64,000 bases of DNA, from contig CP114492.1 in NCBI GenBank assembly GCA_027186245.1, positions 193,501 to 257,500 of the forward strand. The letters are read 5' to 3'. The position numbers and the translations under genes were made by a program. The DNA comes from Coriaria nepalensis. Lineage: Eukaryota; Streptophyta; Magnoliopsida; Cucurbitales; Coriariaceae. The first letter of the stretch is position 1; every line of letters begins with the position of its first letter. Below, piece by piece: positions 29,515 through 39,343 of the stretch. Below the pieces are notes generated by a model, which was not told where the DNA came from, did not search any database, and saw only the letters and a list, made by a program, of their open reading frames with translations.

Positions 29515-31717
29515 TCAGACAAAATGGTGAGTAGGGTATTCGTGCTCATATCCATTATAGTCATAATATAGCCTCTCCCCCTTAGGAATATCACGGGTAG
29601 CAACCAAAAAGACTCTGCATTCACCATTTACACTGTATCTCACACATCTACAATTCTGCTTCTTCTTACCTTCCCTGCACAAAATAGGATATTCGTTCAA
29701 GCATGATTGACTTGCCTTGACTTTAAAATAAAAAAGCAAACAAAGGAGGGAAGGGAAAAAAAAAAGAGAGAGAGATGTAAGTGACCCTTCACCTTGCTAA
29801 ACCGCATTTTCTAATGCAGTAGTAGTATTTATTCAGTGTCTTTTTAAGGTCTAATGTCATATGGGTGTTATTAGACATGATAAAATGGGCACTTTTAACC
29901 AAGAAAGTGTAAACTCAAACAAGAAGAGATAGTTTAATCCACTTACGGAGTATGATTATTTATGCCATTGATAAAGCGAGCAATATTTCCAAGTTTGTCA
30001 GGACAGATGACAAGACTTTTAGATGGATCTTTTGCCAAAAGAAGGGTCATCATACTATCACAATCATCATCTTCCCTGTTTTTAATATAATCCACATTGC
30101 CCGTGTATTCAGCAATAAATGTCATATCCTTAATTTGGCCATCAGCCTCTACTGTGAAACTACATTACAAAATTAAGGATGACCTTACTCAATAAAGATT
30201 GCAAATAAAATTTCAACCTGTTAATGAGTTCAAGATAGAGGTACCCTTCGCGTGAATCATACACAACTAGGAGAGGAGGGCATTCCCCTCTTTTGTTCAT
30301 GGCTCTGCACAGTTCCAATGTCTCTATGTCTTCTTTAGAAAGAACCTAATAAGCAAGAAACCATATAAATAGGACCAACATGTGATAACAATAACTAAGG
30401 TTCTTGCCACCCAGGAAAAAAAAAAAGGAGAATAAAACCTGGATGCCACCATCCTCGAGCTTTGCCTGATTGGCCGATCTAGGGATAGCAAAATAAGTTA
30501 GATCATCACTGAATTCCATTTTTAAAGCTATTAAAGCAGAAGCAAGTGAACCCATCTGCTTCAGTCTCCATGCATGATCATCTGTTGGAACAAATGGCAA
30601 TAATCTCCTCCTTTTCTTCTGCAACACCAATGACCCAGATCGTCTCCTGCGCTTTCTAGCATCTATTTTCCCTGCCACATAAAACATAGAAGAAATAAAT
30701 AAACAAAAGGATCAACCTAACATCATCCACAAATTGCAGGTAAAGGAGCATTAGAGGTCAATCCCAACAACACACTTGAAATTTACATGACGACGATCTC
30801 CACTGAAATGGTCGTAAATGATCTAAGAAGCATGGATACTGAGAGCAAACTAATAAGAATGCAATGGGATAAAGATATGACCAAACTCCAAACATAACTT
30901 TTTAGATGAATAGGTTATGCGTGTATCATTTTGTTCCTCGTTTTCCAAATTATGCAAACTCTTTGCCTGAACCACATCACTATCAAGCGAATTATTAAAT
31001 GTAATGAATACATCTAAAACTACTCAGCGGTGCACATCCTAATTTTCAATGAAACATTGCTCAAATAGGTATTGCAGCTCATATTAAAGCAAGCAAATTG
31101 TCAATCAAAATTGCATTTTGATTGGCAACCACCCAAAAAAAGAAAGAAAAAAAAAAAAAAAAGGCCACCTTGAGCGGATGAGCACTTGTCTTCTATCTCC
31201 GTACATTTCTGAATCCGAAAGAAATCAATAATCTTCTTCTGAGAAAAACCTATAAACGAAAAGGATAAAGCCAACACATTCTTACCACATTGATAATATA
31301 CACGCTGCATTACGAAATTGATAATACCCGAAAAGAGAAAAAGGAGCATGAACGAATGAGAGTATACATACTTCTTACTCTTCTCTGTCTAGAGCATTTA
31401 GGGCAAAGCCAGGGTCCAATCGGGACTCTGACAACGATCGGCCTCACGCATTTCATATGAAATCCTTTGTCGCATTTATCACACAGTAGCAGCTCGTCGG
31501 GACGCTCGCCTGAGCTGCATTCCTGGCAGCTCACGTCGCTGTAATCGACTCTTGCCACCATTGCATACGTAGCCTTCGACATTATCTCAGTCATCGGTTT
31601 GAGCTTCTTGGGCGGCGAAGACTGCGATGCATGGCGTTGAGGTGCCTGCGTTCGGAAGATTGATCCGTTGTAACGGATGACCTTTCGAGCCGCCGCCGAG
31701 GAGGAGACTGGAGCCAT
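29515..31717 (-). CDS. ATXR5: Histone H3-K27 monomethyltransferase, ATXR5-like (PHD + SET)
   Basis: Six exons, 31372..31717, 31169..31249, 30439..30671, 30245..30345, 29947..30159 and 29515..29674, encode 377 residues (Arabidopsis ATXR5 about 379). The PHD finger is at 64-108 (CQEC...CDKCDKGFHMKC...CPKC). A PCNA-interacting PIP box QKKIIDFF (119-126) follows, then a basic linker (RKRRRRS, KKRRR). The C-terminal SET domain shows EGFTVEADGQIKD, DDCDSMMTLL, NIARFINGINNH and GERLYYDYNGYEHEYPTHHF. Splice choices were set by frame and family similarity: the AA|GTATGT donor with the ATAG|GTTTTTC acceptor keeps the PIP Gln, and GAAGG|GTACC keeps EGFTVEAD. The enzyme monomethylates H3.1 K27 at replication forks, preventing heterochromatin over-replication (family knowledge). 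The ending YPTHHFV and linker SQKKI favour ATXR5 over ATXR6. Confidence 0.93.
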
Positions 31718-32657
31718 GGATAAAAATTCTGTGATAATCTAGAAAAGTCTGAGTAAAGAATTGGAATTGAGACTAGAGCTGCTCTTTCTTTCTCTCTCTG
31801 TGTGATTGAGGAGGATGATAATGGCGACATACTGATACGCCTCCTCCCTCTCGCTCTCTGACTATGTGTCTGTCGCGGGGAATGGCGAGGAAGGGCGTCC
31901 GAGCAATTCGGTGCGCTTAGGTGGAAAGTAGTTATTGGTTTCTGCTAATTTACGCGCGCAGTGCGCATGGGAAGTTAATGTGCGCGCTAAACGAGGTTTC
32001 CCGAATTTGTTCCGTTGTAGCCGTTTGGAAAACTAAACGACGGAAGTAGCCTTAGCACTAGAGTCGCTTATGCCCTCGAGTAGTGATGGCATTTAAGTAA
32101 ATTTGGCGACGAGCGGTGCAAAACCAAGTGGCACAGTGGCTGCCTTCCCGGGTCAAACTCGAGCAGTTAAATGTGGATATCTAAACCATATGAATGTGAG
32201 TTGTTAGTCAGTTATTTTAGTTACAAATGTAGTATTTTTTGGAATTACTTATATAACTTAATTATTATTATAAATATTATATTATTATTATGGTATTAAA
32301 TTAATATATAATTTTGAATGATTTAATTAGATTTCAAAAAATTAATTAATATATTTAAAAAGAAAAAGAAATTAATAATAATAAGTAGGATTTTTGGGTT
32401 TTTGAATGGCGGCAGTGAATCAACCATCCCTTATCCGAAAGGGAGTCGAATGGTTTTGCTTCTTCTTCCTCCCTAAAAAGCTAAAAGTGACTTTTTGGAT
32501 TTAACCATTCAACTCCCATGAAGTACATCAAATTTAATAATTGTAGTACATCATACCTTCATGGGAGACCATATATATATATATATAATAAACTTTCCAT
32601 ACCTCATCTCTTTTTCTTTAGTAAAGGGATGTTATTTATTCGAAACAACTAAAGTTT

Positions 32658-32705
<48 letters not shown>

Positions 32706-33072
32706 TTACATCAATTCATATTTTTATATTATTAATTGATACAAGTGATTATTATCATTCGAAAATACTCTAATTCCTCTACTCTTTTACAATAAACCCG
32801 TTTGGTCATTTTCTTCATAATTTTAGCATTCATTTCATTCTTATCTGTAGTTGGAACTCAACTACCTCTCTATTCATTATATTTTTTAAGGAATAAATAA
32901 AATAAAATAATATTATTATTTCATTTCTCAACCCAAAACTCACTTTCCCTTTTGACTATCATCATCATTCTCCTTCCTTCCTTCCTCTTCTTCTTCTCTT
33001 TTCCCTGCTCCTCCAGATCCCTCCATATCATCGTACAATTAATTTAGATTCCAAATCCAGCGAATCCTATAC
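31718..33072. promoter_or_regulatory. Divergent promoter region of ATXR5 and the VQ gene
   Basis: The ATXR5 side (31,900-32,110) is GC-rich for this window, with ACGCGCGCAGTGCGCAT, TGCGCGCTAA and TTTCCCGA (31,997-32,004), the last one base off the E2F consensus WTTSSCSS. ATXR5/6 are reported to be S-phase/E2F-linked genes. The middle (32,220-32,400) is very AT-rich. A (TTTA)n microsatellite spans about 32,660-32,707. The VQ side has CTTCCTTCCTTCCTC and CT-rich leader sequence from about 32,970. Confidence 0.45.
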
Positions 33073-33753
33073 ATGAACTCGCCCGACTCTTCAACTGGCG
33101 GGAGCTCAACTCCGACGCGAAAGAAGGAGATCCAATTACAAGGTCCTCGCCCACCGCAACTAAAAGTCACCCATGAATCTCACAAGATCAAAAAACCGCC
33201 GCCGCATCCACGTCCGCAGATCTTCGCCGCGCAACAACCACGACCGCCTCTTCCGCCGCAACATCAACAACAGCGCTATGAGCCCGTCATCATCTACGCC
33301 GTCTCTCCCAAAGTCATCCACGTCAACCAAACTAACTTCATGTCCGTCGTGCAAAGCCTTACCGGCCTCTCGTCCTCTTCCTCCTTCTCATCAGGCGCCG
33401 GAGACTTATCACCGGCGGCTAGGATAGCTTCGATAGAGAGAATAAGCCCCACTTCAGAGAGAGATCAAAGGGTAGTAATTGACGTAAGTGATGTGATGGA
33501 TTTAGTGGAAATGCCGGTAGAAGTTGGTCAAGCAGCGCCAGGAATCCTATCCCCAGCTCCGGCTACTCTGCCGGCGATTCCAACTGGGTTTTTCTCTCCG
33601 GTGACGGACCCTCAAACCTTTTCCTTCTTACAAGATTACAGTCCCTATTGGCAAGGAAACAACTTCTCTTCAAGCCCTTCAGCTTTGTTCCCAACTTCTA
33701 TTGTTTCTCCACTTTTTTCGCCGAATATCTTCAGCAATCTATTCGACTTTTAG
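33073..33753 (+). CDS. VQ-motif protein, MKS1-like
   Basis: An intronless 226-residue frame. The VQ motif is FMSVVQSLTG (89-98), preceded by PVIIYAVSPKVIHVNQTN. Near the N-terminus GPRPPQLKV and SHKIKKPP match the conserved N-terminal block of the MKS1 (VQ21) group. The rest is low-complexity (Pro, Gln, Ser). Several Ser-Pro/Thr-Pro sites (SPK, ILSPAP, FFSPVTD, SPLFSPN) fit phosphorylation by MAP kinases, as for MKS1, which bridges MPK4 and WRKY25/33 in defence (family knowledge). It is probably nuclear. The VQ motif binds the WRKY domain. The gene stands near a PUB27/28/29-type gene, as MKS1 and PUB29 do in Arabidopsis (At3g18690, At3g18710). Confidence 0.87.
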   Translation: MNSPDSSTGGSSTPTRKKEIQLQGPRPPQLKVTHESHKIKKPPPHPRPQIFAAQQPRPPLPPQHQQQRYEPVIIYAVSPKVIHVNQTNFMSVVQSLTGLSSSSSFSSGAGDLSPAARIASIERISPTSERDQRVVIDVSDVMDLVEMPVEVGQAAPGILSPAPATLPAIPTGFFSPVTDPQTFSFLQDYSPYWQGNNFSSSPSALFPTSIVSPLFSPNIFSNLFDF

Positions 33754-35495
33754 CTGCTGTCTTCTTCTTCTTCTTCTTTGTCCAGAGATCTGAACTGCAA
33801 AAGATTGATGATGCTTGAGAAGATATTGTTTTCCTTTACATTGGACCGGCTCGACTGACTTTGCACACAGAGAGACAGGGAGAGAGAGAGAGAGGGGGGG
33901 GGGGGGGGGAGGGGAGGGAGACTAGTAGTTGAAGGGTAATTAGGTAGTTGAACAATCGTTGATATTTTTAATGAAAATAGAAAATAGTTGTCAAAATTCT
34001 TTACCATATGATTTTATTATGCCTTCGTATGATTTTTAATCAATTAAAAAAAATAGTATTTTTTGATCTATTTGAGTTGAAGAGAAGGTGGAGGTTGTAT
34101 GTATTTAATGGTGTTTTGTTTTTGGATGAATTGTCCAACGTGTCTTTCTCTATCACTTCCTCTTGTGATTCGAATACTTTGGATGAATGTGTAATGTAAT
34201 AGCTAGTGCTATCTACAGTGAGGGAATACTATATTGCTTCTTTTTGCCTCACTAAATCAACATGATTAGATGTATGACATTAGAAAATGATAAACATATA
34301 ACTAATTGATGACTTTCCAGTTCCCATGGATCTAGCTAAGCTCTCTCTCTTTCTCTCTCAATTAGTGCTTTTGGGAACCATCTTCTCTCCCAACTTTTGG
34401 TTGAGCATGTTGCAGCCAATCCTTAACCTTAACTACTACAATCTTTTATTAAATATCTCAAAACCCATATCTAATTTATATGTATTATGTATGAGTGTGG
34501 GTTATATAATGCTGCACTTTCAAGGGCTCATCATGGTTTCAATTTTTTATGTTCTGCGATGGGGAATGGAATGGTCAAAGTTATGAAGATCTTACCCAAG
34601 TAATTACCAATTTTCTTTATAGATTAGGAATCATTTGCTTTTCATTCCTCTTCAGCAATCAAACAACATATATATATATTGTTGTGTTACAGTCAGCAAA
34701 GCATGTAATCAAGCAACACTAAAAGTGGCCTTCTTGTCTCCCTCTAACTTTGAAATTTATGTTAAAATTATTAATTTAACTTTCATATTTGCCGATATTT
34801 ATATTTATATATAGTAGAATATATATATATATATATATTATTTTATGGGTTTAAATCGGATATTATGAAATTTATTATATATAAAAAATAAAAAAAAGGT
34901 TATTATAAATCGAATGAAATTGTAATGATTTTTCTTTTACAATTCTCTAATCGAAAGAATCATAAAAGAAGAAAAATTCATCACATAAAATGAGAATTAT
35001 GCGATATTAAGAAAGTATCTTTTATTTTTATGTTTTTCCCATCTAGTAATATTTAAATAATTTAGTACAAACCTTTTATTATTATTATTATTGTATTCTT
35101 TATCCATTTTTATTTTCTTATTATTATTTTTTTATGTAGAAAGAATATAATAAGCCCATAGCATTCAATTGGGAGATGAATACATGGAGCTTGGGGGGTC
35201 AAAAAGAGAAAGAAAAATTGTTACATTAGGAGTTAGGATGTTCTGATTAGATGTATAAAAATTAGAATATGGCCGGGAAAGCCTTTGATCCAACTAGCAA
35301 AAAAATATGAAAAAAATGAATCCCTCTCTTTTGTATTAATAATAAGTAACTAAAGTTTCCTTTTTGTTTTTGTTTTTGTTTTTGTTTTGTTTCGTTTCGC
35401 TTCGCTGAGGTTAACAATCTTGTACTAAGAAGGAAGAAGAAGAACACGAAGAACTAATCAATAGTAGTACAGACAAGACATGCGGTTTGATATTG
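33754..35495. other. Intergenic between VQ and U-box genes
   Basis: 33,754-34,000 contains the probable VQ 3' UTR, with a (GA)n run and a poly-G tract at about 33,894-33,910. The remainder is AT-rich with a (TA)n run at about 34,818-34,840. An 86-codon frame at 34,326 (MDLAKLSLFLSQLVLLG) resembles no known protein and is not called. 35,262-35,495 is probably the U-box 3' UTR. Confidence 0.45.
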
Positions 35496-36752
35496 TCAAC
35501 AGGGCATGATATGTGCTGTGTTGGTATCGTAAATAGATATACAGGATTGTTTAGAACTAACCCAAAAAGTCTTGAGCAAATCGGCGGCCATTTGCTTGAT
35601 CAAAGGAGAACATTTGCTCTGCATGATCAGCAGTATCTTGGTCACACCGTTACATTCCATAACCGCCTCTAACGATTTCTGATCACGTAACAAACAGCAA
35701 ACGCTCCAAAGAATCATGACGCCGTGTTCCGTAACCGAATTCGATACCTTCAGTAGCTTCTGAACGACTGCCGGAATGCAGATCGAGTCGTCGGAGATCT
35801 CTAACAGTCCTTCTTTCACAGAGGACACCATTTCAAGCAGCTTGAGAACCTTCTCGTTAATCGAGACGCTCATATTTGATACCAGTAACAGCTTTGTTAG
35901 CGATTTTACTGCGTCGAGATGGATCAGTTTGATCTTCGCACGTTTCGTCATTGAAATTGTGATTAGGCACGATAAGACCGATTTGATTAGTATCGGATCC
36001 TTTTCTGGACTGATTAGTTTGATTAATTGCTGCAGCAGACCCTTTTTCTCAGTGATCAAGAGCTTCGATTCAGAATCTATGGCGATATACTCTAAAATTC
36101 TAACAGAAGAGGTTTGTGATTCTTCGCTACCTTGCTTCAGAACGAGAATCAGAGAGGCCAAGCAATCACGATTGCCTTTCAAAATCGAGCTGGTTAATTG
36201 CTTCCGCTCTTGGATTTCATTTCGCATTAAATCCAAAATCCTAACTACAAGCTCAACAAATCTAATGTCTCTACAAGCTCCATCATTGACAATGGCAAGA
36301 AAATCAGATAGGATCGGTACTATTCCGTCAATTTTTGCAAGGAACTTTCGATTCTCCTCCGACTCTTCTGCAAAACAGACAAGATTCGAGAGAGAATCGC
36401 AGCACTTACTCTCGCTCGAGCTCGTTTCTACTTCGACGACGAAGTCCACGATTTGGTCATGTGAAAGTAGAGGCGGGGAATCATTCGACTCGGACGAGTC
36501 AGCACGCTGCCGGACTGAGTCATACCATATCTGAATCAGTCGCTGGAGGTTGCGGTTAGGCACGAAGTCCTTGCTCTGAAGCACCTGCATGGTGACCGGA
36601 CACGTATAGTTGCCGCCGTGAAGCCACCGTTGGATGCTGGAGCGGTCGTAGGTGACTCCGGTGCACAAGCTCACAGGAGATTTCATCACGTCAAGCGATA
36701 TCGGACACCTGAATAAGCTCGGAATAGTGATGTATAAATCATTCCTCACCAT
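35496..36752 (-). CDS. U-box E3 ubiquitin ligase with ARM repeats, PUB27/28/29-like
   Basis: A single-exon frame of 418 residues from the ATG at 36,752 (MVRNDLYITIPSLFRCPISLDVM). The longer upstream open frame lacks family similarity and is leader sequence. The U-box is at about 9-80 (FRCPISLDVMKSPVSLCTGVTYDRSSIQRWL, then CPVTMQVL and FVPNRNLQRLIQIW). C-terminal Leu-rich helical repeats (about 120-405) fit armadillo repeats. It transfers ubiquitin from an E2 to substrates in the cytosol. Homologues act in stress and immune signalling (PUB22-29 group). Arabidopsis PUB27-29 are also intronless, as I recall. Position beside an ATXR5-type gene matches At5g09790/At5g09800 (PUB28). Confidence 0.93.
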   Translation of the reverse strand: MVRNDLYITIPSLFRCPISLDVMKSPVSLCTGVTYDRSSIQRWLHGGNYTCPVTMQVLQSKDFVPNRNLQRLIQIWYDSVRQRADSSESNDSPPLLSHDQIVDFVVEVETSSSESKCCDSLSNLVCFAEESEENRKFLAKIDGIVPILSDFLAIVNDGACRDIRFVELVVRILDLMRNEIQERKQLTSSILKGNRDCLASLILVLKQGSEESQTSSVRILEYIAIDSESKLLITEKKGLLQQLIKLISPEKDPILIKSVLSCLITISMTKRAKIKLIHLDAVKSLTKLLLVSNMSVSINEKVLKLLEMVSSVKEGLLEISDDSICIPAVVQKLLKVSNSVTEHGVMILWSVCCLLRDQKSLEAVMECNGVTKILLIMQSKCSPLIKQMAADLLKTFWVSSKQSCISIYDTNTAHIMPC

Positions 36753-37578
36753 ATTTAAAGCTTTAACCACTGTTTGGCTGGTGAGAAAATGTGAGAAAGT
36801 TAGAGCCAGAGAGAAATAAAAGAATTGGAGCCAAATGTGAGGTGCGTTGGGTTTTAAAGAAAGGAGAGAAAGAGTCAAAGGTACGGTGATGTCAGCAGCC
36901 GTTTTTATTTATTTATAAAATATTCTCTCTCCTGTAGTCTAGGGATCTATCTGGTCAAATGTCAAAGCGGACGAGCTTACGTTCATTGCCGTTGGATTTT
37001 TTTCGCACTAGAAAGTTATGGAATCTGTTGCGTGGGGAAGGAAATGAACGGCTGTGATGCGAAGACGAGAAACGAGAAAGGGAAGGAGTCATGGCGGGGA
37101 CCAGTGAGCAGTGGCGGGAAAAGTTCGGGCCCACTCAGGGATTTGTCCTTAGTCGTCCGATTACATCATCGGTTTTGCTTTTGGAATCTAGTTTTATGGA
37201 GCATTTATATCGTTCACAATATGCCCAACAAATGCCCAAGGTATTGGATTCTAGAAGCTTTTGTTTACTATCTAATTTTTTTTTTATCTTTTTTCTTTTT
37301 TTTTTCATTTTCACCCCATATTATACACGGACGTTCAATTTCGTCCTCTTATTTTCATACTTCAATCTTATGAGTTAGGTAAGTCACTCAAAGCATGGAA
37401 AAGTTTAAACAAATGGGCAAGAAGTAGATCAGGAAGAAAGGAGTCATGACCTACTTGTTTTGTCCCAACATCTTCCCCATCTTGACTGGTTTTGGTTTGT
37501 GATTCGAGATGCTTAAAAAGGCATATAGAACAAAAGAAGTAGAATCATGTGAGGATAAACCTTTTTACAAAACTTAAA
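36753..37578. other. Intergenic between divergent U-box and aquaporin genes
   Basis: The U-box promoter lies on the left and the aquaporin leader on the right. Poly-T runs occur at about 37,277-37,307. The 113- and 95-codon plus-strand frames at 37,032 and 37,091 overlap in different frames and have no recognisable similarity. Confidence 0.45.
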
Positions 37579-38295
37579 ATGGGTGCGATAATGATGGCAA
37601 TCGGAGATGTAATGTTGACATTCATGTGGTTCATCTGCTCGTCGTCTTTAGGCCCGCTCATCTCTGTCATTTCCACGGCGCTCGGAGTCAACGACGTCCC
37701 TTTCGTTCCACTTTTCATCACTACTATTCTCATATCTCTTCTCATCTTTCTCTTCACTCTCCTCGGGGCTATCCTAGGAGGGGCTAGCTTCAATCCCGTT
37801 GGGACCGTCTCTTTCCATGCGGTTGGAGTCGACTCCGACTCCTCACTTTCCTCTATGGCCCTCCGTTTCCCTGCCCAAACGATTGGTGCCGTGCTCGGTG
37901 CATTGACAACCAAGGAGCTAATGCTGCCACAATTCGAGCACGGTGGACCTTCCCTCAAAGTTGACATTCACTTAGGAGCCATTGTGGAGGGGCTGTTGAC
38001 ATTCTTAAACACCTTCTGTGTTCTTCTAACCGTACTCAAGGGTCCTCGTAGTCCCCTATTCAAGACATGGATCTTAGCCATGTTCACGGTCACCTTGGTT
38101 ATTGCCGGTTCCGGCTTTACGGGTCCTTCCATGAACCCGGCATACGCATATGGTTGGGCATATGTGAATAACCGGCACAACACATGGGAGCATTTTTACG
38201 TTTATTGGATTTGCCCCTTTGTAGGAGCCATATTTGCTGCTTGGCTATTCCGTACTATGTTTCCCCCGCCTCCTACAAAAGCAAAAAATGCTTAA
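37579..38295 (+). CDS. SIP1: Aquaporin, small basic intrinsic protein SIP1-like
   Basis: An intronless frame of 238 residues from the ATG in AAAATGGGTGCG. Six hydrophobic segments are visible, with half-helix loops B (GGASFNPVGTVSFH) and E (GPSMNPAYAYGWAYV). The first NPA box is NPV (72-74) and the second is canonical NPA (186-188). The SIP1 group normally carries a changed first box (NPT/NPC/NPL), so NPV fits but is unusual. A Lys-containing end (PPPPTKAKNA) also fits SIPs, which are ER-located water channels. The protein is complete. Lack of introns may reflect retrocopying or the normal state of the gene; no poly-A tail or target-site duplication is obvious. Confidence 0.88.
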   Translation: MGAIMMAIGDVMLTFMWFICSSSLGPLISVISTALGVNDVPFVPLFITTILISLLIFLFTLLGAILGGASFNPVGTVSFHAVGVDSDSSLSSMALRFPAQTIGAVLGALTTKELMLPQFEHGGPSLKVDIHLGAIVEGLLTFLNTFCVLLTVLKGPRSPLFKTWILAMFTVTLVIAGSGFTGPSMNPAYAYGWAYVNNRHNTWEHFYVYWICPFVGAIFAAWLFRTMFPPPPTKAKNA

Positions 38296-38562
38296 AACTC
38301 TCTCGTATGGGTTGCATATACACGAGTGATTAGATTGCATATATGCTTGTAAACTCAAAAAATTGCTCTATGTAAAATCTTAATACCAACTATGAATTAA
38401 AAATATAATATGAAATAATAAAAAGTTAAACTTTGTTTATACTAAGATTATATGTATAAATATATACATTAAGAGTATATATATTTATTAAATAATAAGG
38501 CGGTAAGACTAGATTAAAAATAAAATAAAAAAATAAAAAATAATTAGAGAAAGGCCAAGTGA
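38296..38562. other. Short intergenic spacer
   Basis: AT-rich spacer containing the aquaporin 3' UTR. Nothing else was seen. Confidence 0.5.
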
Positions 38563-39120
38563 AGAAAGAAGGATAAAGGGAAGGCGTCGAACGTGGTTGA
38601 GTCAACTCAGAAACCTGCGAAGCCGAATACTTTCCCTACTTGCACCCGCTCTGTTTCCTCCTTCCTCCGTCGCCATTACTATACACGCCAAGCCTGGCTC
38701 TAAGCTCTCCTATATCACCAGTATCTAGTCTCTTTCTCAATCTATCTTTGCTCGTCTCTTCTCTGGGTTTAAATCACTTAAGTATGACTCTATCAATGCG
38801 TGCAGACTTGAGTTACGAAGCAGTTGGCGTTCAAATCGATGCTCCGGCTAAAGATGGAGAAGCTAATGCCGTTCTTCTGGAATACATCAGCTCCGTGAGT
38901 TTTCGTTTTTCTTTCTATCAGTTTAGCTGAAATCTGAAATCAACTAGATCAAATGCGATTACAAACAATCTAAATACTAGTTTTTATATGTTGGGACTAT
39001 TATCAGGCTTTAGTTTACTTGAATTCTCTGTTCTTAACAGGTTCTAGGGGTGAAAAGAAGGCAGGTATCTATTGGTTGGGGCTCAAAATCACGGGACAAG
39101 CTTGTGATCGTAGAAGAGGT

Positions 39121-39343
39121 TATAGAATCATGGAAATTAATTAATAATGACAAACTTTTCATTGATGTCAGGAGATATAAATATGTTTACAAGAGATAAT
39201 CAATTTATTACAACCGAATGAATACAAGCTGATAATTATAGAAATAGTAAGAATCGGTCAACATAGGAAATATTTGATCAGAATATCATATTCTAGAAGA
39301 GTGAGATAATTACAATTAAATACATTAATTTAATTCTCTGTTA
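39121..39343 (-). repeat. 3' LTR of the copia element
   Basis: The 223-base copy begins TATAGAATCATGG and ends CTCTGTTA on the plus strand. It pairs with the copy at 43,664-43,885. Its outer edge abuts GAGGT of the interrupted exon. Confidence 0.93.

Noticed and set aside
30218..30345. ATXR5 exon extended to 30,218 (YLYLELINR)
   Set aside because: The earlier donor at 30,244 restores EGFTVEAD found in the family; the extension adds eight unrelated residues.
32561..32773. Frames over (TTTA)n tracts, also at 59,786
   Set aside because: They translate microsatellites into YLFI repeats.
34326..34586. 86-codon hydrophobic frame as a small membrane protein gene
   Set aside because: No homology, start context or composition shift; surrounded by AT-rich non-coding DNA.
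35776..36534. 252-codon plus-strand frame opposite the U-box gene
   Set aside because: Antisense shadow of an intact coding exon, without recognisable domains.
35496..36878. Longer U-box protein starting at 36,878
   Set aside because: The extra N-terminal stretch lacks family similarity and the leader-like sequence precedes a clear MVRNDLYITIP start at 36,752.
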